Shown here: piece after piece, positions 1-7,640 of the stretch
Position numbering within the stretch: the stretch's first letter is position 1
Layout: every line of letters begins with the position of its first letter
IMG/VR virus record: IMGVR_UViG_3300042987_000521
Span: 1 to 25,969 of that record
Source of the DNA: a virus
Direction: 5' to 3' (one strand)
Length of the DNA stretch: 25,969 bases
Notes under the pieces: model-generated
What the model saw: the letters and a program-made list of their open reading frames with translations, nothing else
Told to the model about the DNA's origin: nothing
Databases searched by the model: none
Position numbers and translations under genes: made by a program

Positions 1-25
1 TATTTACGGTCAGTTAAATATGTAA
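1..25 (+). CDS. Possible 3' end of an upstream gene (partial)
   Basis: The first bases can be read as the end of a gene cut by the window edge: the frame starting at base 2 gives IYGQLNM and a TAA at 23-25 directly before the next ATG. A second frame stops at 15-17 and cannot be excluded. The only support is the tight gene packing of the rest of the window. No function can be proposed. Confidence 0.25.
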
Positions 26-316
26 ATGCCAAAGAAGTATAAAATAAGTCCAGAAAAGCGTAAGAGTTTGGGTATTACTAGTGGTGTTAACGCTAGTACT
101 GTTAGCCAACTCAAAAAAATCAGTAAGATTAAAAAGCCCAAAATTGAATTACCACAAGTTCCACTATGTGATTTATACATGCGTGTTGATGGTATATGGG
201 TACATAAGGGCAAAAGTTGTCAACTATGCAAACTATTGATTAATAATCCTATTGTTATAGATAAGCATAGATATGTTTGCAAAGTGCTAAATAATAAAGA
301 CAGTGAGGAACTTTAA
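26..316 (+). CDS. Small basic protein with a CxxC motif, unknown function
   Basis: 96 aa, not recognised. The N-terminal half is rich in lysine and serine (MPKKYKISPEKRKSLG and a second basic stretch around residues 30-40). The C-terminal half has C48, a CQLC pair near residues 65-68 and C85, which could make a small zinc-binding unit together with H60 and H80; that is inference. The ATG is the first available start and follows the possible upstream stop directly. The next gene starts 2 bases after this stop, so the two are probably cotranslated. A small DNA- or RNA-binding protein is plausible but unproven. Confidence 0.7.
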   Translation: MPKKYKISPEKRKSLGITSGVNASTVSQLKKISKIKKPKIELPQVPLCDLYMRVDGIWVHKGKSCQLCKLLINNPIVIDKHRYVCKVLNNKDSEEL

Positions 317-317
317 C

Positions 318-473
318 ATGCCAGTACATCCAGTCTATAGTAAAGCAGGTAATGTTGTAGGTTATCAGTGGGGTAAATCAGGTAAAGTCTACAAAAAGAA
401 ATCAGATGCAGAACGTCAGGGTCGTGCAGCATATGCAGCAGGATATACTGGTGGATACAAGAAAAAATCATAA
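318..473 (+). CDS. 51-aa Gly/Tyr/Lys-rich small phage protein
   Basis: Short frame of 51 aa starting MPVHPVYSKAGNVVGYQWGK and ending in a lysine-rich tail (GYKKKS). The middle, with YKKKSDAERQGRAAYAAGY, resembles a type of very small protein often seen near packaging genes of tailed phages. This resemblance is from memory and has no assigned function. The start lies 2 bases after the preceding stop and the gene is followed by AAGGAATAACAA, a good ribosome site for the next gene. Composition and coupling to both neighbours argue that it is expressed. Confidence 0.7.
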   Translation: MPVHPVYSKAGNVVGYQWGKSGKVYKKKSDAERQGRAAYAAGYTGGYKKKS

Positions 474-483
474 GGAATAACAA

Positions 484-744
484 ATGAATTACAAAATGGT
501 AAGAGCAGAAGATGGTATTGTATGGGTAACATTACAACCATTATTATCAGATGTTAAAAGTGCATTAGAAAATGCCAAAAATATTGATACTAGTAAAATG
601 CTTGAAGGCGAAAAGCGTGGCGTAGACTTTACAATACTAGCAATGGAAAGCGTACATAACTTTATTAGTAGTTTACTAACAGAACATAATGTTACTGAAC
701 TAGTTAATAACGATAAACCAAATTCAGAGGAGACATTTCATTAA
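484..744 (+). CDS. Hypothetical 86-aa protein
   Basis: 86 aa, not recognised. An AAGGA ribosome site sits 7 bases before the ATG. A short beta-like start (MVRAEDGIVWVTLQPLL) is followed by predicted helices and an acidic tail, with no cysteines and no membrane segment. Its TAA overlaps the next ATG by one base (TAATG), so translation of the next gene is probably coupled. It lies in the run of small genes before the terminase; a DNA-packaging or host-takeover role would be a guess. Confidence 0.75.
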   Translation: MNYKMVRAEDGIVWVTLQPLLSDVKSALENAKNIDTSKMLEGEKRGVDFTILAMESVHNFISSLLTEHNVTELVNNDKPNSEETFH

Positions 745-1109
745 TGTTTACTACAGATATTTGGAATCGTAAATTCGATAATAAAAAAGTAAACATTATG
801 AACAAAATGATTACTGAATTAAGTTTATACATGAATGAATCAGAATTAGATCGTTGCCTAGACTTTATGTATCAAATAGAAGATAGTAAATTTGATATCA
901 ATCCCACAGTTAGTGATTGTAAAACACAGTTAAAACTAATATTGGGTAGTGATCGTTATGATGAGATTGTTAATAAATGGAAAGATAACAATCAGAAAAT
1001 ATTAAGTGTATTTGGTACATTAAAGTATAAAGAAAAAGCAAATGGCAAACTTTGGGACGGACTAGACCCAGAAGATGATCCTAATAATTATGAAAAGGTA
1101 TATGTATGA
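744..1109 (+). CDS. Hypothetical 121-aa protein
   Basis: 121 aa, not recognised. It is largely helical, with two cysteines in the middle (near residues 38 and 59) and an acidic C-terminus (GLDPEDDPNNYEKVYV). The start overlaps the previous stop by one base and its own stop overlaps the next start as ATGA, so it belongs to a translationally coupled string of small genes. No signal peptide or membrane segment is visible. Confidence 0.75.
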   Translation: MFTTDIWNRKFDNKKVNIMNKMITELSLYMNESELDRCLDFMYQIEDSKFDINPTVSDCKTQLKLILGSDRYDEIVNKWKDNNQKILSVFGTLKYKEKANGKLWDGLDPEDDPNNYEKVYV

Positions 1110-1252
1110 AACAATCTAAACCAGTAAAATTACAGCAAACAAATAGTCAGGGTAAAAAAGTAGGTGCTGATAATAAAGCATGTTGGGAAGGATATAGATA
1201 TCAGGGCACAACAAATGGTCGTGATGTCTGCGTAAAAGTAAAGAAGAAATAA
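1106..1252 (+). CDS. 48-aa small protein with ACWEGYRYQGT motif
   Basis: A 48-aa frame reading MKQSKPVKLQQTNSQGKKVG and then ACWEGYRYQGTTNGRDVCVKVKKK. It starts inside the previous gene's stop (ATGA overlap). The pair of cysteines around a GYRYxGT core and the lysine-rich ends resemble small proteins common in aquatic tailed phages (from memory, function unknown). The two cysteines could bind metal or form a disulphide. It is a credible gene because of the coupled start and the non-random composition. Confidence 0.65.
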   Translation: MKQSKPVKLQQTNSQGKKVGADNKACWEGYRYQGTTNGRDVCVKVKKK

Positions 1253-1253
1253 T

Positions 1254-1298
1254 ATGTACAACAAGAAACCAAAAACTAAACCAAAGCCAAAGAAGTGA
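1254..1298 (+). CDS. Possible 14-aa Lys/Pro-rich micropeptide
   Basis: ATG one base after the previous stop, encoding MYNKKPKTKPKPKK and TGA. The peptide is almost entirely lysine, proline and threonine. Its stop overlaps the GTG start of the next gene (GTGA). The exact fit between two flanking genes suggests it is translated, either as a micropeptide or as a coupling leader for the next gene, but at 14 codons chance is hard to exclude. Confidence 0.4.
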   Translation: MYNKKPKTKPKPKK

Positions 1299-1495
1299 TA
1301 GAAGAAGAATTAATACGCATTAGCAATATGGATGAACATCAGATATTACTTAAAGTGCGTAACCTAAAGCGTCATAGTAGTATGAGTAAACAAGACCATA
1401 CAAAACTATGTAATGCAGTAGAGTTAAAATTATTGGATTATGGTTATAGATTAGAATGTGCCTGTTGTGGCACATATAGGGCAGAAAAAATATGA
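1295..1495 (+). CDS. Hypothetical 66-aa protein with ECACC zinc-like motif
   Basis: 66 aa if the GTG at 1295 is the start; this GTG overlaps the stop of the 14-codon frame. An in-frame ATG at 1328 would give 55 aa but has no visible ribosome site. The C-terminus contains LECACCGTYRAEKI, a compact cysteine cluster that could bind zinc together with C39 or a partner protein. The rest is helical and charged. The stop overlaps the next start (ATGA). Function unknown. Confidence 0.65.
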   Translation: MIEEELIRISNMDEHQILLKVRNLKRHSSMSKQDHTKLCNAVELKLLDYGYRLECACCGTYRAEKI

Positions 1496-1680
1496 AAGAC
1501 AGTCACATATATCAACGATTGACTAATCCTAGTGTAGTTAAAACCTACATACATATGATTAACACATATGAATTGGAAACAGTTAATGATTTGTTTAATA
1601 ATATAACTAAACAAGCAGACGATCATCCACGTTATACAGCAATACTAGAAGCATATAACAATCGTATTAAAACTATATGA
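1492..1680 (+). CDS. Hypothetical 62-aa protein
   Basis: 62 aa, not recognised: MKDSHIYQRLTNPSVVKTYI followed by mostly helical sequence. Both its start and its stop overlap neighbouring genes as ATGA, so it sits in the middle of a translationally coupled series that runs directly into the terminase block. Its position just before the putative small terminase subunit hints at a packaging-related role, but nothing in the sequence proves it. Confidence 0.7.
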   Translation: MKDSHIYQRLTNPSVVKTYIHMINTYELETVNDLFNNITKQADDHPRYTAILEAYNNRIKTI

Positions 1681-2033
1681 AAAACAATCAGAATTCCAAA
1701 CCAGGGCGCGGTGGATATAGACCTGGTAGTGGGCGTAAGAAAGGTGTTGGTGAAAAGATACGCGCCAGCACAATATTAAATGAAATTTATAAGGTCAATA
1801 AGCAAACTTACGCACAATTATTAGTAGAAGAACTAAACAAAGCACGTTTAAGTGGTGATACAAAGTTAGTAGCACAATACCTACAGTGGATTGGTAACAA
1901 AGTTGTAGCAGATAAAATCGATGTAGACCATACAACTATGGGCGAGAGTTTACATGCTACATTTAACTTCCCACAAAAAGAATTAACAGATTGGACAGCA
2001 ATTGACAAAACAATTAAATTAGAGAGCAAATAA
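1677..2033 (+). CDS. Putative terminase small subunit
   Basis: 118 aa. The N-terminus GRGGYRPGSGRKKGVGEK (about residues 10-27) is the glycine/arginine-rich, AT-hook-like motif often found at the start of phage small terminase subunits and related DNA-binding proteins. The helical remainder (ILNEIYKVNKQTYAQLLVEELNKARLSGD) fits an oligomeric helical core. In the family this protein recognises the packaging site and feeds DNA to the large subunit, which here lies one gene downstream. The start overlaps the preceding stop. It is short for the family and there is no clear helix-turn-helix, so the call rests on the motif and position. Confidence 0.65.
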   Translation: MKNNQNSKPGRGGYRPGSGRKKGVGEKIRASTILNEIYKVNKQTYAQLLVEELNKARLSGDTKLVAQYLQWIGNKVVADKIDVDHTTMGESLHATFNFPQKELTDWTAIDKTIKLESK

Positions 2034-2034
2034 T

Positions 2035-2955
2035 ATGGAAACAATAACAAGTGAAATTACAACTACACCTATACACATAGATACAAAATATACACATTAT
2101 ACTAGCGACCAATTACTATTTCCTGATATAGGTTTTAGCGAATATACCGTACATACTAAATCACGTTATGGCAACATGCATGTGTTTAGAAATGATGGCA
2201 TGATTGGCTTTAGCATACAAGCATATGGCGAGTATGGACAATATGAAATCAATTTGCTTAACCATGTTATTGACAGTAACACAATTGTATATGACATTGG
2301 TAGCAATATAGGCTTTCATAGTTTAGGCTTAAGTGAAAAAGCCAAACATGTTTATGCCTTTGAGCCAAATGTAAAGAATTACAAATTGTGTAAACTAAAC
2401 ACAAAATTTAACAATAAGATATCATTATACAATGTAGCCTGCAGTAACTATAATGGCACAGGATACATAGAAGATATTGATTTGTCACAGCCTAATAACT
2501 ATGGCGAAGTGCATGTAAGTAGTGAAGGCATAGAAACAGAATTTGTTAAGTTAGATGATTTTATTGCCAACAATAACATACCTGTCCCGCATGTTATTAA
2601 GATTGATGTAGAAGGTCATGAATGGGAAGTATTGCAAGGATTAGATCAGACAATACGCACACATTTGCCTGTGATATTGTATGAACATCAGCATGGTGAT
2701 TATCTACCTAACATATATGATTACCTTACTGAATTAGGTTATACAATATATTGGTTCCCTTGTGCAAATTATAATCCTATGAACTTTAAAGGTAATACTA
2801 ACAATTACTTTATGCCAAACAGTGGCGTAGTCAATGCACTAGCACTACCAAAAACATTAGATGTCAAAACTAGTTTGCCTGTTAAAACACATCGTGATCA
2901 AACATTTCAAGAGGCAGTAGAACTAGCATTTAAGGCAAATGCACAAAAAAATTAA
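2035..2955 (+). CDS. FkbM family SAM-dependent methyltransferase
   Basis: 306 aa with the full set of FkbM landmarks: the SAM-binding motif VYDIGSNIGFHS (residues 85-96), the acidic loop VYAFEPN (106-112), VKLDDFIA (171-178), IKIDVEGHEWEVLQG (188-202) and the terminal strand VILYEHQ (213-219). Members of the family O-methylate sugars, polyketides or other small molecules; the substrate cannot be read here. The gene starts one base after the putative small terminase stop and overlaps the terminase large subunit start by 17 bases, so it is cotranscribed with packaging genes. It could modify host surface glycans or virion glycans. The family call is firm and the role is open. Confidence 0.92.
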   Translation: METITSEITTTPIHIDTKYTHYTSDQLLFPDIGFSEYTVHTKSRYGNMHVFRNDGMIGFSIQAYGEYGQYEINLLNHVIDSNTIVYDIGSNIGFHSLGLSEKAKHVYAFEPNVKNYKLCKLNTKFNNKISLYNVACSNYNGTGYIEDIDLSQPNNYGEVHVSSEGIETEFVKLDDFIANNNIPVPHVIKIDVEGHEWEVLQGLDQTIRTHLPVILYEHQHGDYLPNIYDYLTELGYTIYWFPCANYNPMNFKGNTNNYFMPNSGVVNALALPKTLDVKTSLPVKTHRDQTFQEAVELAFKANAQKN

Positions 2956-4369
2956 TATACCACTATATGGCGAACAAGCCACAATATTGCGTGATTGGTT
3001 AGATACCGATAAGCACTCAATTAATATTGTGCCTGTAGGTAGTGGCAAGACATTTCTTGCTGCTATCGCACTACCTATATTTGCTACAGATTATAGATAC
3101 CATAAAGGCAAAGACATAATTTATAGTGCGCCAACAGGTGCAATGATTAAATCACTTATTTGGGAACAACTGAAAAATAGTTGCATGGAGCATTTTGGTC
3201 TCAAAGATGGTGAGGATATAAACAATAGTGAACTTACAATTAAGTTTCCTAATGGTGTATTCATAAGATGCAAGAGTGCAGAGCAGCGTGAGAATCTACG
3301 TGGTCTTAACGTGGGCGTATGGATTGCGGACGAGGCTGCTCTGTACACCCAAGAAACATTGCAAGAAATTACCAATCGATTACGCCCTAGAGTTGGTCAG
3401 CCTGATACTGCTGGTCGATTAATTGTAATAAGCACACCTAATGGTACCGGACCGCTATATGATTTATTTAAATTGGCACTAGAAAATAAAGAGCGTTATA
3501 TAGTCAGACATTATAACTATTTGCAGATGCGTAGTGGCAATCGTAAATTTATAGAAGAACAAAAAAAATTATTAAGTCCACTTAAGTTTGCGCAAGATTA
3601 TTTGTGCAGTTGGGAAAGCGTACAAGACCAATTTTATTATACATTCGATAAACATAAACATAGTGTTGATAATATTGTTGATAGACATGGTGATCTATAT
3701 ACATTCCACGATTTCAACAAACGTGTGATGTGTGCTATTGTTGCACAAGTCAATCAAGACAAATTAGAAGTGTTAAAAAGTTATGCCATACCTGACTGTA
3801 GCACAGAAGGCATAGCAGAAGCAATACGCATAGATTTTCCTAAACGCAGAATCAATAGCATCATAGACATGAGTGGTACACAAGTTAATCGTGATACTAC
3901 AAGTCCATTTGGTATAACAGATAGAATTATTTTAGAGAAATATGGTTTTACAATTGTTAACAGCAGAAAAAGTAATCCACTGATAGTTGATACTGATAAT
4001 ACCAGTAATGCCTTTATAGCAAGAGGAGGGTTAGTAGTGCCTAGTAATGATCAATTATTATTAGAAGCATTGACAACCTATCACTATGAAGATGGCAGCC
4101 GTAAACGATTGGTAAAATATACAGAGCAAAAGTATGCTCACATAGACGGTCTAGGTGACGCACTAAGATATGGTATACATCATCTATTCCCAATTACACA
4201 TGATCAACCAAGCATACCAGAATATGTAGGTATGGATCAACGCATTGCTAGACAAAATATACCTGGGCGTGAATTTATGCCAGAAAGCCCATTATATCCA
4301 GGTGGACCTACATGGGAAGAAATTATTAATGGTACAGAAACAAATGAAGATTATGCAACATGGAGTTAA
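2939..4369 (+). CDS. terL: Terminase large subunit (packaging ATPase/nuclease)
   Basis: 476 aa, usual size. The ATPase domain has Walker A VPVGSGKT (31-38), Walker B VGVWIADEAA with D131/E132, and the coupling motif ISTPNG (164-169). The C-terminal RNase H-like nuclease has its expected acidic residues: D258 in TFHDFNK, D310 in NSIIDMSG, and the HIDGLGDALRYG motif with D403/D407. The protein pumps DNA into the procapsid through the portal and cuts the concatemer. The ATG lies inside the end of the methyltransferase gene, 4 bases after an AAGG. All catalytic positions appear intact. Confidence 0.96.
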   Translation: MHKKINIPLYGEQATILRDWLDTDKHSINIVPVGSGKTFLAAIALPIFATDYRYHKGKDIIYSAPTGAMIKSLIWEQLKNSCMEHFGLKDGEDINNSELTIKFPNGVFIRCKSAEQRENLRGLNVGVWIADEAALYTQETLQEITNRLRPRVGQPDTAGRLIVISTPNGTGPLYDLFKLALENKERYIVRHYNYLQMRSGNRKFIEEQKKLLSPLKFAQDYLCSWESVQDQFYYTFDKHKHSVDNIVDRHGDLYTFHDFNKRVMCAIVAQVNQDKLEVLKSYAIPDCSTEGIAEAIRIDFPKRRINSIIDMSGTQVNRDTTSPFGITDRIILEKYGFTIVNSRKSNPLIVDTDNTSNAFIARGGLVVPSNDQLLLEALTTYHYEDGSRKRLVKYTEQKYAHIDGLGDALRYGIHHLFPITHDQPSIPEYVGMDQRIARQNIPGREFMPESPLYPGGPTWEEIINGTETNEDYATWS

Positions 4370-4372
4370 CAA

Positions 4373-4855
4373 ATGACTAGACGTAGAACAGAAACAATAT
4401 TAGAACGATTGATGCGTAGATCCAATATACCAACAAACAAAGATGGTAGTAACAGCAAAACAAAATGTTGGACATGGACTGGACCAGTAAACAATGCTGG
4501 TTATGGTATGATGAAAGTCAGTAAAGAATTAAACATGGCTACTGTGCATAGAATTATGATGGTAGAATATCATGGTACTATCAATTATGGTGACAAACTT
4601 GAAGTATTACATGAATGTGGTAACAAACTATGTGTTAACCCACATCATTTAAGTTGTGGTACAATAGTAGAACGTGGACGTTTACAGAAAAAATATAAAG
4701 CATATAACAAGATGTTTCATGATCCTAAAATTATGTGGCCTGTCTGTGAGTATTGTGGTAACGCTGATTATCTACCACACTTTAAACGCAAACATAGTGT
4801 ATGTCAGTATTATTTGAAGCATAAATACATTGCTGCCTCTATAACAGGATATTAA
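4373..4855 (+). CDS. HNH endonuclease with zinc-binding cysteines
   Basis: 160 aa. The core reads CWTWTGPVNNAGYGMMKV (32-49), then VHR (58-60) and VLHECGNKLCVNPHHL (78-93), giving the HNH signature with H80, N89 and H91/H92 plus C82/C87 that typically hold structural zinc. A second group, CEYCGN (125-130) with H141 and C144, looks like an extra zinc finger. It lies 3 bases after the large terminase. HNH proteins beside terminases assist cos cleavage in HK97-type phages; the same fold also occurs as free-standing homing endonucleases, so either role is possible. The nuclease family is clear. Confidence 0.88.
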   Translation: MTRRRTETILERLMRRSNIPTNKDGSNSKTKCWTWTGPVNNAGYGMMKVSKELNMATVHRIMMVEYHGTINYGDKLEVLHECGNKLCVNPHHLSCGTIVERGRLQKKYKAYNKMFHDPKIMWPVCEYCGNADYLPHFKRKHSVCQYYLKHKYIAASITGY

Positions 4856-4866
4856 GGAGAATTACA

Positions 4867-5175
4867 ATGGATTTTGATATGATGGTTGAAATGTATGCTA
4901 TATCAAAGTTTTATATACCACAAGATGACCATTATGATCTTGCCAAAGATGTTGTACGCTATTTGACCGATATGGGTCATAGCACACAAGAAATTGATCG
5001 TGCATTTGGTGAATTTCCAGAAGTCATGAAAGCACTAGATGAATTTAGCGTATATACACAAGAAACCGAAGATGTCATGGATATGGACGTAGAAGAATAT
5101 GTTGATATGGAAAAAGAAGAATACGCTGAAGAAAAATTTGGCGGTGATTATTACGAATATCTTGACGAAGAATAA
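4867..5175 (+). CDS. Small highly acidic protein, unknown function
   Basis: 102 aa preceded by AAGGAGAATTACA, one of the best ribosome sites in the window, which suggests substantial expression. The C-terminal half is very acidic (VMDMDVEEYVDMEKEEYAEE and a tail ending YLDEE). No known domain is recognised. Its place between the terminase block and the portal is where some phages carry small head-assembly or DNA-mimic proteins, but neither role can be shown from sequence. Confidence 0.8.
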   Translation: MDFDMMVEMYAISKFYIPQDDHYDLAKDVVRYLTDMGHSTQEIDRAFGEFPEVMKALDEFSVYTQETEDVMDMDVEEYVDMEKEEYAEEKFGGDYYEYLDEE

Positions 5176-5191
5176 TCACTAGGAATATTAC

Positions 5192-6805
5192 ATGAAAAAA
5201 GCCCAAGAATTAATACACAAAAATCCAATATACAATGCCATTTATGAACAGATGCTAGGATATCAATATGCATATCTTGGCGGTTATATTTTTAAAACTT
5301 ATGTTCGTAAAAAGCGCCCTTCAGAGGATAGTAATCTCTATCTAGATTTAGTACAAAACACAGTTGCTCAACCTATCTGTAGGTACATAGTAGATACTAT
5401 AAATGATGTTTTATTTGAACCAGGTGTTAAACGTGAATTAATTTTCTGCACACCAACTGGTACAAAGATTAATCCAGATACAACTGAATGGTCAGAATTA
5501 TTTTTATTGGATGCAGATTTAAATAATCGTAGCCTTGATGGCTTTATGGAACAAGTAGGTGATCTAACAAGTATCTATGGACATTGTTGGGTATTTGTTG
5601 ATATGCCAGTAGAAGGTGATGCAAATTATGGTAGACCATATGTTGTATCAGTTAATCCATTAAATGTATGGGACTGGGAATGGGAATGGTTTGGTGGCAA
5701 GCCCATGGTCAAGTACGTCAAAGTATTAGAAAGCGAAGATAAAGATAATTACTATCTAAAGTGTTATCATCTTGGCACAGAAGAATATCCAAGTTATTGG
5801 AAGAGTTATAAAGTTGGCAAAAATGTTGCCAAAGGTGATGTAGAAGAAATAGGCACTGGCACATATCCAGCAGGCATGGCAATACCAGGCTTTATCGTTT
5901 ATGGTCGTCGTGATCCACGTACTATCGATATTGGCGTAAGCGATATTGATAGTGCAAGTGACGCACAACGCGAACATTATAAACTAGAGTGTGAAGCGTA
6001 TACTTCAGTTCAATTCGCAAAGACTATTATTCGCGCAGATAAAGGTGTAGCCATACCCGTACATGCTGGTGCCATTGTACGTGCAAGTCAGGGTCAAGTA
6101 GAAACTATTCCAGTTGATACAGGTGACGTTGATAAAGTAACTAGTCGCCAACGTGAAATTTTAGACAATATAGAAGCCCTAACAGGCTTAGGTGGATTAC
6201 GCAACACCAAGAATCAAATAGCAAGTGGCGTAGCAATTATTGAAGAACGCAAAACATTACATCGTCTTGCCAAATCAAAGGCACGTTTAATGGAAGTAGC
6301 AGAAGAAATGATATTTACATTTGCCGCACGTTTTATGAACATGCGTTGGGCAGGTGAAGTACATTATAATACTGACTATGAAGCGCATGATACAAATTAT
6401 AGATTAGCATTAATGGGACAAGCAAAACAACTTGTACAAAACAATCCTATTATTGATAATCTAATTGCAAAAGAAATTATTGGTATGCTTGCTCCTGCTG
6501 AAAAGATACCACAGTATGAACAAGCATTTATTGATACTATTGCCGATACACAAGTTAAAGAATTGATGACTAAGGATAATCAGACTATTAATAGTCGTGA
6601 TCTTGGTGATCAAATTAGTACACCAGAACAGTTTGGAGAAACAGAAGCAGTTTATGGTGATACAACAGAATATGATAGTGCAGGTGATTATGGTGCTGGA
6701 TACAATGATGAAGGTATTGGCACACCAGTCACTTATACTGGACAATCCTATTACACAAATCAGGCTATTGCCACTCAATTGACTGGCATTAACACTGGTA
6801 GGTAA
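5192..6805 (+). CDS. Portal protein
   Basis: 537 aa, the size and position expected of a phage portal, the dodecameric ring through which DNA enters and to which the tail joins. Supporting features are the N-terminal helical start with QNTVAQPICRYIVDTINDVLFEPG, a mid-region IDSASDAQREHYKLECEAYTSVQFAK, and the long helical segment AIIEERKTLHRLAKSKARLMEVAEEM typical of portal stem and wing regions. The C-terminal 80 residues are acidic and rich in Gly, Tyr and Thr, as in many portals. The start is preceded by AGGAATATTAC. I do not see a catalytic motif, and the assignment depends on length, helical pattern and order. Confidence 0.85.
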   Translation: MKKAQELIHKNPIYNAIYEQMLGYQYAYLGGYIFKTYVRKKRPSEDSNLYLDLVQNTVAQPICRYIVDTINDVLFEPGVKRELIFCTPTGTKINPDTTEWSELFLLDADLNNRSLDGFMEQVGDLTSIYGHCWVFVDMPVEGDANYGRPYVVSVNPLNVWDWEWEWFGGKPMVKYVKVLESEDKDNYYLKCYHLGTEEYPSYWKSYKVGKNVAKGDVEEIGTGTYPAGMAIPGFIVYGRRDPRTIDIGVSDIDSASDAQREHYKLECEAYTSVQFAKTIIRADKGVAIPVHAGAIVRASQGQVETIPVDTGDVDKVTSRQREILDNIEALTGLGGLRNTKNQIASGVAIIEERKTLHRLAKSKARLMEVAEEMIFTFAARFMNMRWAGEVHYNTDYEAHDTNYRLALMGQAKQLVQNNPIIDNLIAKEIIGMLAPAEKIPQYEQAFIDTIADTQVKELMTKDNQTINSRDLGDQISTPEQFGETEAVYGDTTEYDSAGDYGAGYNDEGIGTPVTYTGQSYYTNQAIATQLTGINTGR

Positions 6806-6839
6806 TTTACGTTTGTTACGTTATAACTAAAGAGGAAAT

Positions 6840-7619
6840 ATGTTAGAAAACAATATCGATGGCAACGCCACAGCCCCTGACGCAACACAGGATAATGGTG
6901 CAAATGATAAGCAAGTAAATGCAGGTGCCATTCGCAAAAGCACTACAGCAGGAATTTTAAACGCATTGTCACAAGCAAGCGGACAAAATTTTGATAGCGT
7001 AGAAGCAGCGATTGGTTACATGGCACGCACTGCGAGTCAAACTAACGTTGGCAACGCACAGCCAATGGATGTCGAACCTACACAAGAATCACGCATGGGG
7101 CGTGAAGTAGGTAATGACAACACCGATCTACGCGATCAGTTCATGAAATTACAGCGCGATCTCGCTCAAAAAGAAAGAGCATTACGCATGAAGGAACTTG
7201 ATGGTGAAATATTACGAAACATGGGCGATAGATTTGATCCTGACTTACAAGACTATGCGTTAAGCAAGATCAAACAAAATCTATCATTCAAGCGTGATGG
7301 TTCTTATTCAATCGTTAATTCAAAGGGTCAAGAACGATATGGCATGGATGGTAATCCATTAAACTTAAAGTCATTAGTAGAAGAAATTGCTACAGGTAAT
7401 CCAAAGTTACTAAAGCAAAATGGTCTATCTAATGGCAGTGGTTTGCGCCCTGGACAACAGACTTTCGCAGGCGCTACACCAGATTCAATACCAGACTATA
7501 GCAAAGATCCTGCTGCGTTCAACGCATGGGCGCAAGCAAGAGGCTTAGGTAAGCGTGTTGGATTGAAAGGTGCTAGTGTATCTGCAACTGTGTCTAGTGC
7601 AAGCCGTAAAATCGTATAA
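6840..7619 (+). CDS. Putative capsid scaffold protein
   Basis: 259 aa directly upstream of the major capsid gene, preceded by AAAGAGGAAAT. The composition is typical of scaffolds: an acidic, Asn/Gln-rich disordered start, a helical middle with a probable coiled coil (TDLRDQFMKLQRDLAQKERALRMKELDGEI, about residues 96-125), and a basic, Ser/Ala-rich end (GLGKRVGLKGASVSATVSSASRKIV) that could contact the capsid shell. Scaffolds guide procapsid assembly and leave before packaging. No prohead protease gene is seen nearby, so removal without a separate protease is likely, which is inference. Confidence 0.75.
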   Translation: MLENNIDGNATAPDATQDNGANDKQVNAGAIRKSTTAGILNALSQASGQNFDSVEAAIGYMARTASQTNVGNAQPMDVEPTQESRMGREVGNDNTDLRDQFMKLQRDLAQKERALRMKELDGEILRNMGDRFDPDLQDYALSKIKQNLSFKRDGSYSIVNSKGQERYGMDGNPLNLKSLVEEIATGNPKLLKQNGLSNGSGLRPGQQTFAGATPDSIPDYSKDPAAFNAWAQARGLGKRVGLKGASVSATVSSASRKIV

Positions 7620-7640
7620 CCAACTTAAGGAGATATTAAA

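Noticed and set aside
1-20. Inverted repeat TATTTA...TAAATA at the left edge
   Set aside because: Six A/T pairs with an eight-base loop are expected by chance in this composition; too weak for a terminator or operator.
6806-6839. Short direct repeat TTACGTT before the scaffold gene
   Set aside because: Two 7-base copies in a 34-base gap give no recognisable promoter or operator; only the AGAGGAAAT ribosome site is supported.
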